From positions 22,202,061 to 22,266,060 of the forward strand of contig NC_084804.1 in assembly GCF_963583255.1 (NCBI RefSeq): DNA of 64,000 bases, written 5' to 3'. The notes under the pieces are model-generated. The model made no database searches. It saw only the letters and a program-made list of their open reading frames with translations, and was not told the origin of the DNA. Each line of letters starts with the position of its first letter. The stretch's first letter is position 1. The DNA comes from Pyrus communis (taxonomy: Eukaryota; Streptophyta; Magnoliopsida; Rosales; Rosaceae). Positions 37,037 to 50,671 of the stretch are shown piece by piece. The position numbers and the translations under genes are program-made.

Positions 37037-37198
37037 CTTAGTATCACGGTTTAGTAATATTTTTCTTTATTTATAAGTGAGATTTTAGGTTCGAATCTCG
37101 CCAAAAATGAATTTGAATCACATTATTGCTAGTCCATTGTGAAACTTAGCTCACTCCTCTATCGTCTTAGTGTAGATAATATAGTTTGTATAAAAAAC
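37037..37198 (+). mobile_element. tRNA-derived SINE, copy
   Basis: It opens CTTAGTATCACGGTTTAG, with box-B-like GGTTCGAATCTCGCC, and ends GTTTGTATAAAAAA. The flanking ACGTTTT / CCGTTTTT may be an eroded target duplication. Confidence 0.7.
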
Positions 37199-38087
37199 CG
37201 TTTTTCAATAAACAATATGGGCGCCCCCCCCCCCCCCCCAAAAAAAAAAATTTCATTTTAAGAGTGCATTTGGAATTGGCGGACTGCTTATGTCGGAAGC
37301 AATTCTACTCATAAGCACTTTTGCTAGCAAAGCTGCTATCAGAAAAGCATAACAAAAAGTTTATTTAGAATTCAAATGTTTCGTCAAGTACATGAAATAT
37401 CATATCGTTCTCTAAAAGTAGCAGCAAAAAAAGTGTTTTTAGAATCCAAAAAGCTTTAATAGGTATTTATCCAATTAAGTTAAAATTAGGTACAGAAGAG
37501 TCGCTATACTGCAAGCAGCTCCAGTACTACTAGTAGAAGTACCTCTTGTTTTATAACTAGTAATCTAATACAGAAGCCAAAACCTACAATGTAGATTCAA
37601 TATAAAAAAAAAAACTAAACCTATAATGATATAAGGCATTGAATTGAATTTCCCTCTTTTAAATTAGCCTAATCAGCATATCTTAAAATATTCCAAATCT
37701 TAAACAATTCTAGGCTTAAAAAATTGCAACCACAAATTTGTTAATCCACATTCACATAAGCCGGCAAGTGGAGCACTTGATGTACCACTGTGACATCTCG
37801 GGTCAATAATACAATGTTTTTATGCATAACAGATGCATTAAAAGGTCGATCCCAAGCCAACAAGATTCCCCGCTTTGCAAGGGTTGCGGGGGGAACATCT
37901 ATCGTAAGAAGCATTACCCTTGCTTTTCACGACTAGAACTCGTGACTTTCCTGTCACAAAATAGCATCATACCCACGTCCTCGCATAACAAATGGATCAT
38001 TGACATAAAATATCATAATTGGATCCTAAGGATCGGAGATGAGTCTCAATCGCTAGCAAGGGACTTCTAAAATGAGAAGCCAAATTC

Positions 38088-38253
38088 TTTTTAACAAACA
38101 AAATTTTCTAAGGGAGAGGGGGTGGACTAAGCCTCACAATGACCTAGTAATGATGTGATTCAAATTTACTTTTAGCGAGAATCGAATTTAAGATCTTTCA
38201 CATACAAGTGAAGAGAAATACTATTAGACTATAATACTAAGTGACATTAAAAA
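38088..38253 (-). mobile_element. tRNA-derived SINE, copy (reverse)
   Basis: Reverse complement of the same family: TTAACAAACA tail at the left, GGTGGACTAAGCCTCACAAT body, GCGAGAATCGAATTTAAG box-B region, and the head ACTAAGTG at the right. Confidence 0.7.
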
Positions 38254-38776
38254 CTAAATTTGAACTCACAATAAAAAATAAAAAAAAACCTACTTTCCAG
38301 CCAAGCTATAGTTAGTTTGGTCTCCACTATAAGCAACATAACGATTCATTACCATTACATGAAAAGCATATTCGGAAAGCCAAAAACCCCCAAACGCAAA
38401 AAAAATATATATATATCAAAAAGCTGATTATAAACCAAAAAGCTGATTAAAAAAAAAAAGTGAAAAGATGGGATTCACACACCCACAAACACCCAAAACA
38501 GACCCAAACAAAAATCCCTTTTCTTTCCCAAAACTAAAAACAAAAAAATAATTAATGTATAAATTGTTGCGTAAATAAATATATATAATTTTAGAATTTA
38601 ATTAATTAAAAAAAGTTGGGAGAAGTTGCAGAGAATTAGAAGCTTCCATTTGTTGTCACATAAGAAGAAAAGAGAAGCTTGTACAATCAAAAACCCAGAT
38701 CACCTCCCTCCCCCTTCATTTCCATGCTACTTTCTGTCCTACCGAGTGTCAGTTTATTGTAATTTACCCACCGCCT

Positions 38777-38815
<39 letters not shown>

Positions 38816-38850
38816 CTCCTGCTTTCTCTCTCTAGAGCTAACTGAAATGC
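38254..38850. other. 3' flank of the KRP gene
   Basis: AT-rich sequence with A runs. A CT microsatellite of about 33 bp (38779-38812) lies about 40 bp beyond the KRP stop codon and is probably in the 3' untranslated region. Confidence 0.5.
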
Positions 38851-40003
38851 TTATGGCTTCAAACGAACCCACTGGTACCGACCATCCAGAGGCACGTCCT
38901 TGACGATATCATAGTTGTACCTGCACCCGATTCCGAACCCAATTCGAAACCGATAAAATCGGGTATGTTGTTAGTTAGTTAGGGTTTCCGATTTCCGTCT
39001 CCTGTTAAAATGCGCCGCCGGTGGAGTACACTACACGAAACGTGGCTTATCGTGCGCACTCCAGCAGAAAAATGGAAAATATAAAGAAAATGGAAAATGT
39101 GAAAAAAGTACTCACTTCTCTGCAAACCGCTTATGCTCGTACTTCTCGGCCACAGCGAAGAACTCTTCGATCTCTTCAAACGGAGGGGATTTTCTCTCCG
39201 GGATTCTCCGTCGGTGAGACACCGGCGATGACATTTCGTCCGAGTCCAGGCACAGCTCGCTCGACGGCGTCGTTTCCCTGCTGGTGCAGCGAATTACAAA
39301 AAAAAAAAAAAAATTGCTGAGTTTTAAGGAACAAAAATCAACCTGAAAAAAATACGTTTCGGTTTGGAGAAATTGAAGAGGAAAATTATGAATGAATGTG
39401 AAATGAAACCTGAGTTTATTGTTGACGAAGGAGGTCGAGTTGGAGAAAACCGTTTTGAAACTCTTGGACTGCAAGCGGTGAAATGAAATTTGAAATTTAA
39501 TTTTTTTTTAAATTGCAATAAAATTTGAGAAACGTAAAATTGAAGGAAAATGAAGAGAGAGAGAGAGAGAGAGAGAGTGATCGTCTGTTTGTTTCCTGAG
39601 AAAATCTTAACGGAAACGAGAAAAATCAAGGAGTACATTTTTCCGTCCGCTAGTTTCTCTCTCCTCTTTTGTCTCCTCGTTTTCGAACCGAAAGAAAGGG
39701 GGAAGAGAAATTGGAAGCTCGGACGGAGCTATGGGAAGCGAGATTGACCTCCAGATCTAGGAGCGGAGAGCTGCGGACGGCAGCGGGGACATCGCTGAGT
39801 TCGTTGCTGGAGCAGCAAGAGGAAGGAGGCGGAGAGTGATCGGAGCAAAAGGTGGAGCAGGAGTCCGAGGAATTGAGGAGCTGAAGCATTGTTTGAGTTG
39901 GAGGCAATGACGGCGTTGAAGCAGTAACTTTTCTTCTCTTGGATATGGCTGCGTTGGTGGAGTCGTCCATGGCCGCCATTCGCTTACAGTTGTAGTCCTC
40001 CAT
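38851..40003 (-). CDS. KRP cyclin-dependent kinase inhibitor (ICK/KRP, KRP6/7-like), complete
   Basis: Four exons with matching phases: 40003-39749, 39468-39410, 39277-39116, 38920-38851, for 181 aa plus stop. KRP proteins bind and inhibit CDK-cyclin D complexes in the nucleus and restrain the cell cycle. The diagnostic C-terminal block EIEEFFAVAEKYEHKRFAEK followed by YNYDIVKDVPLDGRYQW is present and is split by the last intron, as is usual in the family. SKRRKV near residue 22 is a possible nuclear signal, and a Ser/Pro/Cys-rich stretch (residues 45-70) ends in LLDLE, a motif shared by KRPs. Length and tail are closest to recalled Arabidopsis KRP6/KRP7. The ATG at 40003 is preceded by a CT-rich leader; a second in-frame ATG lies eight codons on. 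No breaks. Confidence 0.92.
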
Positions 40004-42108
40004 ATCTCTCTCTCTCTCTTGTTTCTCTCTCTACACAGAAGGCTAAAGCAGTGCACGCACACACGCACAGAGTGTGTGCTTTCTCTCTCCCTTCTACTAT
40101 TTTTGGATTTTTAAACAGAGAGAAAAGTGGGAGATCCAAGAGGGATGTTGAGTAAGTGATCTGTTGGACGGCTCAGATTAAAAAGACAGAAAAATAAACA
40201 GAATTTAGAGGTGGGCCCGGCGGGTGGGGTTGCCTTGGATTTACCGTTTTACTGTTCGACCGTGTTACCGCGAGTGTTGGGGGTGAAATTGAACGGGTAA
40301 AAGGGTGACAAGGGGAATGCCGACGGTGCCGTTTCGAAGATATGGATAATTTTCTGGGATTGGGAGAGCTCAACACACAACATGCGCTTCTTCCTCTGTG
40401 GGTGCCCACATCAAAACGCATGGTTTGTATGTCGTTTGCAAAATTCTATTTTACCCTTCTCCGATTGATTAATTATAGTATGCCTTTCTATCTTATTCCA
40501 GTTGAAAATGACTCTTAAACTATTTTTTGACAAATTACATCCTGAATTATTTATACGACGGTAAAGTTGAAGAAATTTTATGAAAGTTGTCGGAAAATGG
40601 TTAATTGGTTAGTTTCAAATGGTTACAGGGACTATTTATCAAAAGTACGTGACTAACTTCAAATAGTTCAGAAGGTTAAACGACAGGTTACTCTTTTAAT
40701 TAATATCATCCTACCATTTTTATTTTCCAATAAGTATGACAGTAATTCATTTGAATTGTCCAGTTATGATCTGTTGTGCTTGTGTCTATTATTACCCATA
40801 AATGAAGGCTTTTGCGCATTTAAATTCACTAATTTCAAATAATTTAAGGGATTAATTACCAAAAAATTGTTCATGGAGTAATGTATGTGCTATTGCACTT
40901 GGAATCTTATGTTACCACAACATTGCTCGCGACAAGAAAAAGTGAGGAAGAATAGTAGTACTTTTCATTTGCCTATGCCATTCTATAAGTCTCTTCTTTT
41001 TTACGTATGGAAAAGAAGATTATGTAAACACTTATTCAAATTCCGTTGTATTGTAGTGTGTATTTTGGTTTCATTTCAGCATTTTAGTTTCATTTTAGCA
41101 TTTCTTGTAATTTGTTGTTGATTATACTATAATTTGGTTTCATTTTAGCATTTCTTGTAATTTGTTTTGTTGTATGTATTTTTCTTTTTAGCTAGCAAGT
41201 GACAGTCTCTTGTGTTAGATTTGATTTTCGTGAACAATGAGTACCGTATTAATTTATTCTCTACTCATTAGTGTAAATATACGGTTGTATAAATGATAAA
41301 TTCATTAAAAATAAAACTAATAAAGGTATTTTAATATACTTTTTTTTATTACATATTAACTTTTAAGGTAATTTAGCCAAAAATCAATAAAAACTTAACT
41401 AGTTAATCATATATCGATAGCATATTTTTTTTTAGGACTTAATCAATAATATATTTTTATTAATTAGGAATAGGTAAATGATAAATGTCACATGGGTTTT
41501 AAGTCATTATATATAGATAGAACTTGACTCTTTTATCCTTTTTTTCTTTCTCTCTCTATGCATGCCACGTGGGCGTTATGCCATTATAAATAGTTAGAAT
41601 TTATTATTCATGCTGGAAAACATCAACAAAAACAATAACAACATGACATTCTTATGAAGTTTTTAGCTTGCAATTTGACAAATTCAAATACTAGTTTTAA
41701 AACCAAAAAATGTTGGAGAAAATACTGTAAAATCTCTAGAAAGTTTAGACTGAAAATCATCAAAAGTATTGGTAAGTATATTTGATTTTCCTCCTTCGGC
41801 TTACATTCCTGTGTCCAAATATCCATATCACAGCGTCCTCGTCCGTTCCCAAGCTTATGTCCATTTACACAAAAAACTTTAATAAGATTATCTAAAATGA
41901 ACAAGTATATATGAATCAATAGTAGTAGAAATTCATTAAATAAATTTTAGAATTGAGTTTCATTAATATGTTTCCATAGTAAATTTCGACATTGCTAAAC
42001 ATTCATACGAAAATTACCATAATTCATTTCATCCATTTGAGATATCATTGCAAATCGTAGACTCTCAATTGCAATTGCAAGCCATCACTAAGAGAAAAGC
42101 TAGCCTAG
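40004..42108. other. KRP upstream region and AT-rich spacer
   Basis: A CT-rich stretch directly before the KRP start (40004-40100) looks like a 5' untranslated leader. Beyond about 40450 the DNA is AT-rich, with a short direct repeat (GGTTTCATTTTAGCATTTCTTGTAAT region, near 41085 and 41135). No gene recognised. Confidence 0.45.
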
Positions 42109-42109
42109 T

Positions 42110-42590
42110 TAAGTATAGGAGCTTGTCAAGAGAGGAACGGTGAGAGGGTAGAAAGCATAGAGCTCTACGGTCAGCAATTCAAAACTAGGAAACAGATACC
42201 GCTTTGCAGTGTTTGAATCCAAATGTAAAAAAACAAAACATGAAATGGACATTGAATTGCAGTATTTGAATCCAAATGTGAAAGTCAGGAGTTGTGTGAG
42301 GTGTGAAGCATAGGAGGCATGTGAATGATAAAAAAATAGAACATGAAACAGACACTTCAATGCAGCGTCTGAATCCAAAAAAAAAAAAAAAAAACTGAAC
42401 AAGGAAATAGACACAACATTACAGTGTTTGAATCCAAATGCAAAAATGAACGTATAGGAGGCATGTGAGTGATGGAAAAAAATGAAACCATGAAATGGAC
42501 ATTGCAACATAGTGTCTAGATCTAAATGTGAAAATAGAATAAAAAAACAGACATTGCGTTGCAGTGTCTATCCATATTGACCTATTCCAA
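42110..42590. repeat. Imperfect repeats around GCAGTGTTTGAATCCAAATG
   Basis: Five or so degenerate copies of a phrase built from 'GACATTGCAGTGTTTGAATCC' followed by AAATGTGAAAA and GAACATGAAA..., spaced 60-120 bp apart. A poly-A run interrupts them. Element type unknown. Confidence 0.6.
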
Positions 42591-42599
42591 ATTATGAAA

Positions 42600-43230
42600 A
42601 TATGAAGGGAAAAAAAAAAAAAAGGGTGTCAGTTGAGATGGGTGCCAGTTGTAGTGGCAAATTTTGTAATTTTTGTTTATATTAAATGCATTTAAATATC
42701 ACAATACATGATTAACTTATTTAAAATTAACATAAATATTATTGATCTATTTTCAATATATTGTGATTTTTATCGATTTTATACAAAATCACCCAAACTT
42801 TTATCATATCAATCTTGTTTTTCTTTTGGCTAGTACATTGAGTCCTAATCCATTTACGCAGCGTAATCAAATCTCACCATTTGGCCCTTGAGTAATAATT
42901 AATCTCATTACTCATAACAGACAAGCATGGAAGGTTTAACAATGGATGAAAGTATCTCCAATAAAAGATGGAATATCTTGAAATTCGCATTTTATATTTT
43001 TGGTTGGCAAGAAAATGGCGAGATCTAAATATTCATTTTTGCCGGAAGATGTATATAAAATACAAATTTGCTTTTTTTTTTTTTTTTTTTTACATTTTTT
43101 GAAGGTGAGCTTTGCCAACCAAAGAGAAAATAATAAATGAAATCTCAAATTTACATTTCTCCTATTGGAGTAGAACTAATATTCACCCCTCACGAAAAAT
43201 AAAATGAGATGTAAAAGAATCTCCAAATGA

Positions 43231-43274
<44 letters not shown>

Positions 43275-45788
43275 TAAGTAGACAGTTTTGACAAAAAATT
43301 AGAAAGCACTTTAATTTGACATCTCAGCTGGAATAGGAGACTTTACAAAATGTTGTTTTGCCACATTAGCTATAAAAATGAAATTGGACATCTCCATAGG
43401 AGATGGTGTAAATGTGGTTTTTATTTTTAGATGATTAATTAAAAGGGTAAATTTGTCATTGAAGGGTTTATGCGAAAGTGGATTAAAATCTTAGGTGGTG
43501 TTAGTGTAATGTTTTAAACTTGTGGAGTTTTTATGAAAACATGAAAAACTTCAGAAGGTGTTTGTGTAATTAACCCTAAAAAGTGTTGTAGGAGATTTTC
43601 TAGTAATATTCCATTTAAAGTCATGTTTAGATTAATTTTCACCGTTGAATTTAATTTAGACTTGAGATGACACGTTAATGTTTTTGATCCAACTGTTTCT
43701 CTTCCACCTCTCGCATGAAGTTGAGATCTCATGTGTTGAAGAATAGAACCCCAAACCGAAAATTTCACAGAATAATATTATAAATTATATTCAATGATTC
43801 TACTCATAATTGTACCAAGGTATTTTGTGAGAAAATTCAATACCTTTAAACATGTACATCGTGGTTAAGTTGAAACAATATCTGTGTAATAGGTAGTAGG
43901 CCATTGACTCGACTATAAAATCTTGACATCATATCGTCATCTCTAAGTGTACGAACAAAATTCCAACTCATGATGAAGTTTATGAATAATAATAACAATA
44001 ATAAAAATGAGTAGAGAAAAATGGGTGCCTCCAAAACATGTTTTCCTACATTTTGGTACATTTTGGTACACTAGTCTGTCGCGCAAGGTGTAATTGATTG
44101 GAAAAAGAGTTGAGTACAAAACCCAATTTCGTGCCCACAAGAGGAAAAATAATGAAGCGAGGACACTTTCTTGGTTGATGTTTGCCACAAGTACAAGGTA
44201 AAGAGTCACGTGATGGACCATGGATGGGACCAAAGCTGGCTTAGTTGTTGATACATTTTATTGATGATTGCCACATGTCGTTTGTACTCGCATCCACATT
44301 TTAACTATGATTTTATTTATGGACACATTGATTGCTTTACGGTGTACAACCGTCGTTGTCAAAAAAAAAAAAAAAAAAAAAAAAAAACAGAATTAAAGTT
44401 GAATTAAATTGATCATAAGTGCCGTTTGACAAACATTTATGTGCAGAGAATCTCTAATCAAGCATGGTACAATTTTAACGTATTTGTATCTCCATCTATA
44501 GGTGAAAGATTTATATGGAACAAGTTCACCATCATATAACACTTTAGTTCATTAATACATGTCATATGTAAGTTTTTCTCTATATGAAATAATAATATTA
44601 ATCGAGACACCGTGTAACAGTGAACTTATTCCATACAAGTTGCTTTCCACCTAGAGGACCCTCTTTGGTAGTCTAGTTTGTAGTCGTTTAATATTAAACA
44701 CGTACGTGTTTACTAATTTGTCTATATGAAGGGAGAATCAAACAACAGAGTACAAAAATAAATGTTCGGAACCATACAAGGATTAAAGGCCATTGTGAGT
44801 TTTAAGAGCTAGGTTAATTGGAATGACCAAGGACTTATCTAGCTTAAGGGCCAACCGCCAACATGCAGTAGACCAAACATGCCACATTTCTGTAGAGAAG
44901 GTACAATTAATTACTTCCGATCACGCAGACTTGTCTTGCCTTCTTGAAACATGCCACTGCACAGCAATAATTACGGCGAAACCATATATGATAAATGGTC
45001 CGTTGGGATATACTGAAAACTTCACCAAAAGCAAGTGAAAAAAACTTCAATCGCAATTTTCTCACTCCATCACCTACAGACTAACCACCCTATGAAACCC
45101 TCTATTTTATCAAGTGAGTTTAAGGCCTCATAGACAGGTTCCTACTACTCCTGCTGCTACTAGCGCTAGCTGATTGAGCAAGTGCTATCGCCGGTTTAGA
45201 GAGGTTTCTACTATTGTAGTCTGACGATTAAGTCTTATGCGTAGCTCGACTCGCCTAATCCGTTACCATCCTATATAAAAAAAATAAAAAAAAAATAAAG
45301 AAAAACACTTAGCTCTTTACAATTAAAAGAGTCATTCATCTTTACCTATAAATTATAATTTGATATGAGTACATAATTTTTTTAACATACGTGCTTTGCT
45401 CTTTCGTAAGTTTTTCTTTTTTGCATACGAGTTCAAAGCTCCCGGTCTATACCTATAAATTATCGTTTGACTAAATGTGCGGTCAAGAATGCAACAACCA
45501 AAGTTCCCGGTGCATACTGGAAAACCCTATGCAATGCACCGGTGCTTAGAGATAGTGATTAGGGTTGATTTTGTCGAGACCTTGTGTGTGCAGAGAGAAT
45601 TATAAATATTCAGTTTGGAGTGCATTTAGTTAAATCGCTACCTTCCGCTACCATTTTTAAGTTTATCAGTTCAAAGTTTCGTTTATCAAAAAGTGACGAC
45701 TTAGGAATATATAATCACCCATCTAATGTTTAACAGAAAATAGAGCTACAAACAAAGCCAGTATTTGCAGCATCTTTTCTGAGGGGTC
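42600..45788. other. AT-rich intergenic DNA
   Basis: It contains long A/T runs (about 43073-43093, 43239-43270, 44359-44388). Small open frames such as 44823-45038 have no recognisable domain. No gene is supported. Confidence 0.4.
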
Positions 45789-47858
45789 TTAGAGGGCAAC
45801 CTTCTTTACTCGAAACAAGGTCGGTCGCTCCTTCAGTGCTGCAAACGCATCCGCAACAACTTTGTCTTTGACAGCGTCAAACACATCCGCAAATTCCTTT
45901 TAAGTCCTTCAGGCTGTGGAGCATTACACAAAACAAGTGAAACCAATTAATTTTAACAACCTAACATCCTTACTGGTAGGATATGCTGTGAAAGAATCTA
46001 AATGCGAATGAAATATTAAGTTTTACAAGCATCGTGGAAGTTGTCCACGGCCAAAAGAAAAAGAATGATATGCAATGAAGATGACGATGATTCACTTAGA
46101 GAAATATAAGTAGTAAATAGTATTTGCAGAAGCATCGATTAAAAACCGTCCAAATTTGAATGTCAGCTAAAATTATCAAACATACAGCATCTTTTACCTG
46201 GTTGATAATATCTCTTCTTGTTTCCTTTGCCTGTCTTCCTCTGTGACTCCCAACAAATACCGCTTCAAACTGCAGCAAAAGAAGCAAGGATAAGAGTGAG
46301 AGGAAATAATTCATAGCTATGCTAAAATGCACGAGTAAATTCGAGCCATCTCCACTGAGCTTCTGTGGCAGAATGTGTGCATGGACTTACGGGGTTCATG
46401 CACCTCATTGTATCAACAAAGTATAAACCGTCATTTTAAAAGGTAAAACAGTTATTTTTTTTTTTCCGTGTTCCCTTCAGTATTACACCCTTACATACAT
46501 CCACTTTTACAAAACAGGAATTGATATCCACATACCTGCTCAAATCTTTGGCATCAGGAAGCTCGCACTCATCTGTGATTACGCGAATAATGGCCTTTTT
46601 AAGATTATCATCATCCATTTCTAATTTCTCTGAAAATCTCCAGTTTGATTGTATACATCAAGCGTCTTCAACAAGTTGGGGTCACAATAAGATAAGATAC
46701 AGAATACTACTACTACTACTACTACAAAAAAAAAAAAAAAAAAAAAAAAAAATTGTCACTGCGTTTCTGAAACAGCAATTAAAAGTCCATGCTACATGTA
46801 ACAGGGCAAGTTTTTCACCTGTGCAGAACTCAAAGTAACAAGAAGCATATGCTCCACCACCACCTATGCGATCCCGCAACCATGTATTATCAAGGATCCT
46901 TTTTCTAACACTTGCACTTCCATTAAGCCGATAACCAGTATCATGAATGTTCACAGATTTTCCAACATGATTAACCTGTAGAAGGTAAATGTTAAGAATA
47001 ATCCACCCACATTATAAATAAAGCAAGCTTGCAGAAAATTTTTTTATTATAACCGGAGTAGGTATTATGATGGCTTCATTTGGAGAGGTAGTCTAGCCGT
47101 CCAAGTAGTTTTTGGGAAGGGAGAGTTGCAAGGCAGCATATCCACAAATTTGCTAACAAACTTCAGAGATTTGGTAAGATTCTTTGCTTCAGCAGTCAGA
47201 TTAATTATGCAATTTTCCTTACAAATTAAGGACTTGCGAATCTCCTCGAGCGATGAAGAAACTTCATCCCAATTTTGATCAACTTTCCTTTCAAGCACTT
47301 GTAGAAACTCCCAGAAACTAAGTGCAGAGAATATGCAAACTGTATGAGAAACTGTAAAGATCCATAACTATAAGAAACGAAATGTACAAAAACTTGAAAG
47401 CTTTTCTTATATTCATATGATCATATTCATGGATGCTTCTACAGCATCTGCATCAAAACCTCTCTTCATAAACATTCTAAGTGCAAACAGTACTAATGCT
47501 TCTACCCTTGAAATGTCATTGTGAGAGACACTCTTCAACCCAATACTAAATAGAGGTTGAAGGAGATGAAAATGAACCCCAGCAAAACTTGCTATAAAGC
47601 CATTTGACAGCAAGATTATGTTCAGTGGAGAAAACATAGTTGCCGACGTAATATTAATCAACAGCTCAATCGTCCTCAGTCTCCATGTCTAAGGGCATCT
47701 CGCAGAGACACCAGCTGAGGGACATGTGATACTTCTTTAAATCACCCGATTGACCAGAAAGATATTTTTTCAGAATCTTAACTGGTTTTGAAAATAGCTT
47801 CAGGGGTTTCACCTTTTCAATTGCGGCTGAGCTTGCATCAAACATTTCCAGGTACTCT

Positions 47859-47905
<47 letters not shown>

Positions 47906-49837
47906 TTCAGATATAAATTTTAAATTTTATTCTCAACAATCTTACACTCATATCATTCATCTGAATCATTAGAAGGAAAATCAATTACATAAAAAAGACA
48001 TTACTGAGCAATGTATTACTCTAACAGCTACTCATTGTGTTCTCTTAAGTTCTAGTACCCACTGTTTTAGTGCCTCAAAACAAATGGTTAAAATCAAAAT
48101 GATGGGACACTTGTGAGTTACAGGTTTAACAACCTTGTTTAAGTAAACGAAAAATTGGTAAACACGTGAATGAAGACAAACTAGTCATGTATCATAGGAT
48201 AGTTTGCAAGCAAAACATATGTAATTCACATGTATGTTGAAGCGGAACTGTTTCAATACCACTCAGAATTCGCAGGCGGTCAGTTGGATCATCATCTCCA
48301 TAAAACCAGATTCTTGCATTGGTAATGCTTACGGTGGAACTCCCGTAATTTTATAACCCAAAAGTCAGAAAGAAAAGAGCAGTATTGCTACAATAATATT
48401 TAAGAAACAATACATATACATATGTACTTCTATCATATGTATGGTCACAGCACATAAGGAATCACAATATCAAAGCTTAGCATAGTAATATGATGTACAA
48501 AATAACTAATCTTCCTCATTAGAATAAAACAAACCTTGAATTCTTCAAATGTTAGTTTCGGAATAACTTTTGGATCACCCAGTACGTCGAAACCATAGCT
48601 ATTGTCTGGAATACAGCCTGTAGAAAATAGAAACCAGATCAATATTATATTACACATTGAAATAAACAAAAAAATCAAAACAAATCATAAGGATGACTGT
48701 GCAGCTAATATGTCAGCAACGTGGATGGCTGGTATACCAGAGAAAATACGAAGTCAACAAACAAACTCAAGCATAAATGCATCCGATTGATATCATTGTA
48801 TATAAGCTCACATGTCGTGATTTCGCGGCCAAAAGCTAGATAACATTTGATCGATTTTTGTACATAGAACGTTTCGCAGCCAAAAGCTAGATAACATTTT
48901 ATCGATTGGTATATAGAACGTTTAGCTTAAATATACGATACGCAGTTAAATTCATCAAGTAATGATTCATATTGTTATAGTGACGGAGGGAGGAAGGGAG
49001 GGAGGGAGGGAACAGAGAGACAGGATAGAGAAGCTAAGGTTTGATTCATCAGCAAGAGACAATCAGAACTCAGAAGGACTAGGTGACACTCAACTTATAT
49101 GTATGAGCTGTACAAAACATTAAAACTTCATAAGGAAACTGCGCGAAAAGGATGAAGTTATATGTTAACCTGCCAAAATGTTACAAAAATAGACAGTAAA
49201 CAACTGGACAAAAATTAGAAACAAAACTTGCCTGTTCAACAGTTTGCTTTAACATATCTTTAGGCGAAGGCTGGGAATAGAAGTCTTTCCTCTCATTGAA
49301 AGCAGCTCCTAAAATAATCATTTGAGAAGAAATAACAGATTAGTTTCAAAATTGGAAATTAATGGAATTTAACAAACATGAAACATTTTCAAATGAAATA
49401 AGGGAACACATTTCAAAAGAAGAAACAAAAAAAGAACAAAAACAACAATCCTTGGCCTAAAGCTAGACCTATCAGAATTTGTATGATAGAAATCCTGATC
49501 ATTCAAAAACAACAATCCTTGGTGTTGGAATACAGATTGCAGAGTAGATACATGTATTTTCATTTATACATTCTCAACCCAGAATTTACCTTTGTGTTTG
49601 GGGACATAACCGGGCAGCAAGACCTATCAGAATATTTGAAATGGTCTACACCAGCACCCAGGCTCCCTTTCAACAACTCATCAAATGGCTTTTTCAAGGG
49701 GTACTTTCTCGACCCACATCTCACAGCCTTTTGCACTATGTATGAGATTCCAGTGGAATCCTTCCTGTATCAATAAATAATTAAAGCTAAAAAAATGAGG
49801 CTCTGATCCGAAAAATAAACGAAAACAAACGCACACA

Positions 49838-49879
<42 letters not shown>

Positions 49880-50206
49880 TGTGTGTGTATGCTAGTTTAT
49901 ATACGAACAAACAAAAAATGAATAAATGGGTAGCTCCATTTTATTAATAAATAAACAAAGAAACAAAAAATGAAAATTTTGAGATTTTGGAAGAGTACTC
50001 ACAGTGGGGGTTCGGAAAACGATGCCAAAGACCTTATTTTCGTCGTCGTTGGACATGGAAGCGACTTGGGCACCTGTCTTTTTGTGGCGGAGAAGCAAAG
50101 CTTCCGACTTGCACTCTCCGATGAACTCCTCGGTGACCTTCTCGAACCCCAGCTTGTCCAAATCTTCATCTGTCAAGGTTAAGGAAGAGAGCACCTCACA
50201 ACACAC
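45789..50206 (-). pseudogene. PreP-like copy C, degenerate with large internal deletion
   Basis: Recognised exons: about 50172-50003, 49764-49590, 49308-49232, 48617-48535, about 48345-48255 (acceptor AG mutated to GG), about 47855-47410, about 47305-47060, about 46980-46820, about 46690-46540, 46269-46198, 45913-45789. Exon 4 is absent, and everything between the VEASMN block and the LERKVDQNWDE block (roughly 300 residues) is deleted. Frameshifts occur at the first donor, at exon 48617-48535, after RLPL near 47073, after GDF near 46636, and in the last exon near 45905. The zinc motif reads YIVQK (49728-49742), but the third ligand Glu in FNERK is kept (49292-49294) and GGAY is kept near 46852. 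It has the same GC donor (after 49232) as A and B. A TA microsatellite occupies about 49839-49876. Confidence 0.88.
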
Positions 50207-50299
50207 TGTAACTGTGAGTACCCAAAAAAAAAAAAAAAGGATTAAATCGCAAAATTACCAACAAAAAAGAAGAAGGGTAGCTTGGGGTTTGAGTTACTT

Positions 50300-50633
50300 A
50301 TATTATGTACCTCCTGGTAGTGGTTGTGGTGGAGATTGAGTTGGGGACATGCCGACGGCGGTTGAGCAGAGGAAGCAGAAATGGGTTTGGGAAAATGAGG
50401 GAAGGAAGCCGGTGTGACGGCGGAGCAAGGAGGGTGGCAGTGGGGTTCGTAATCGGACGGTGGCTCTGGCTTTTGTTTCTCGGAGCAGAAGCTGAAGAAA
50501 CAGTGGAGAGCTGGTGTGAGAGAGAAGGAGATGATGGCAAATGCAAATGCAAATGGTTTTGAAATGTAAATAATGGATAATGGGGTTCTGGGGTTTTGAT
50601 GAGAAGGAAAACGTCTGAGGGGGGGGGGGGGGG

Positions 50634-50671
<38 letters not shown>

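Noticed and set aside
44823..45038. 71-codon open frame
   Set aside because: No domain, splice context or repeat evidence; expected by chance in this much DNA.
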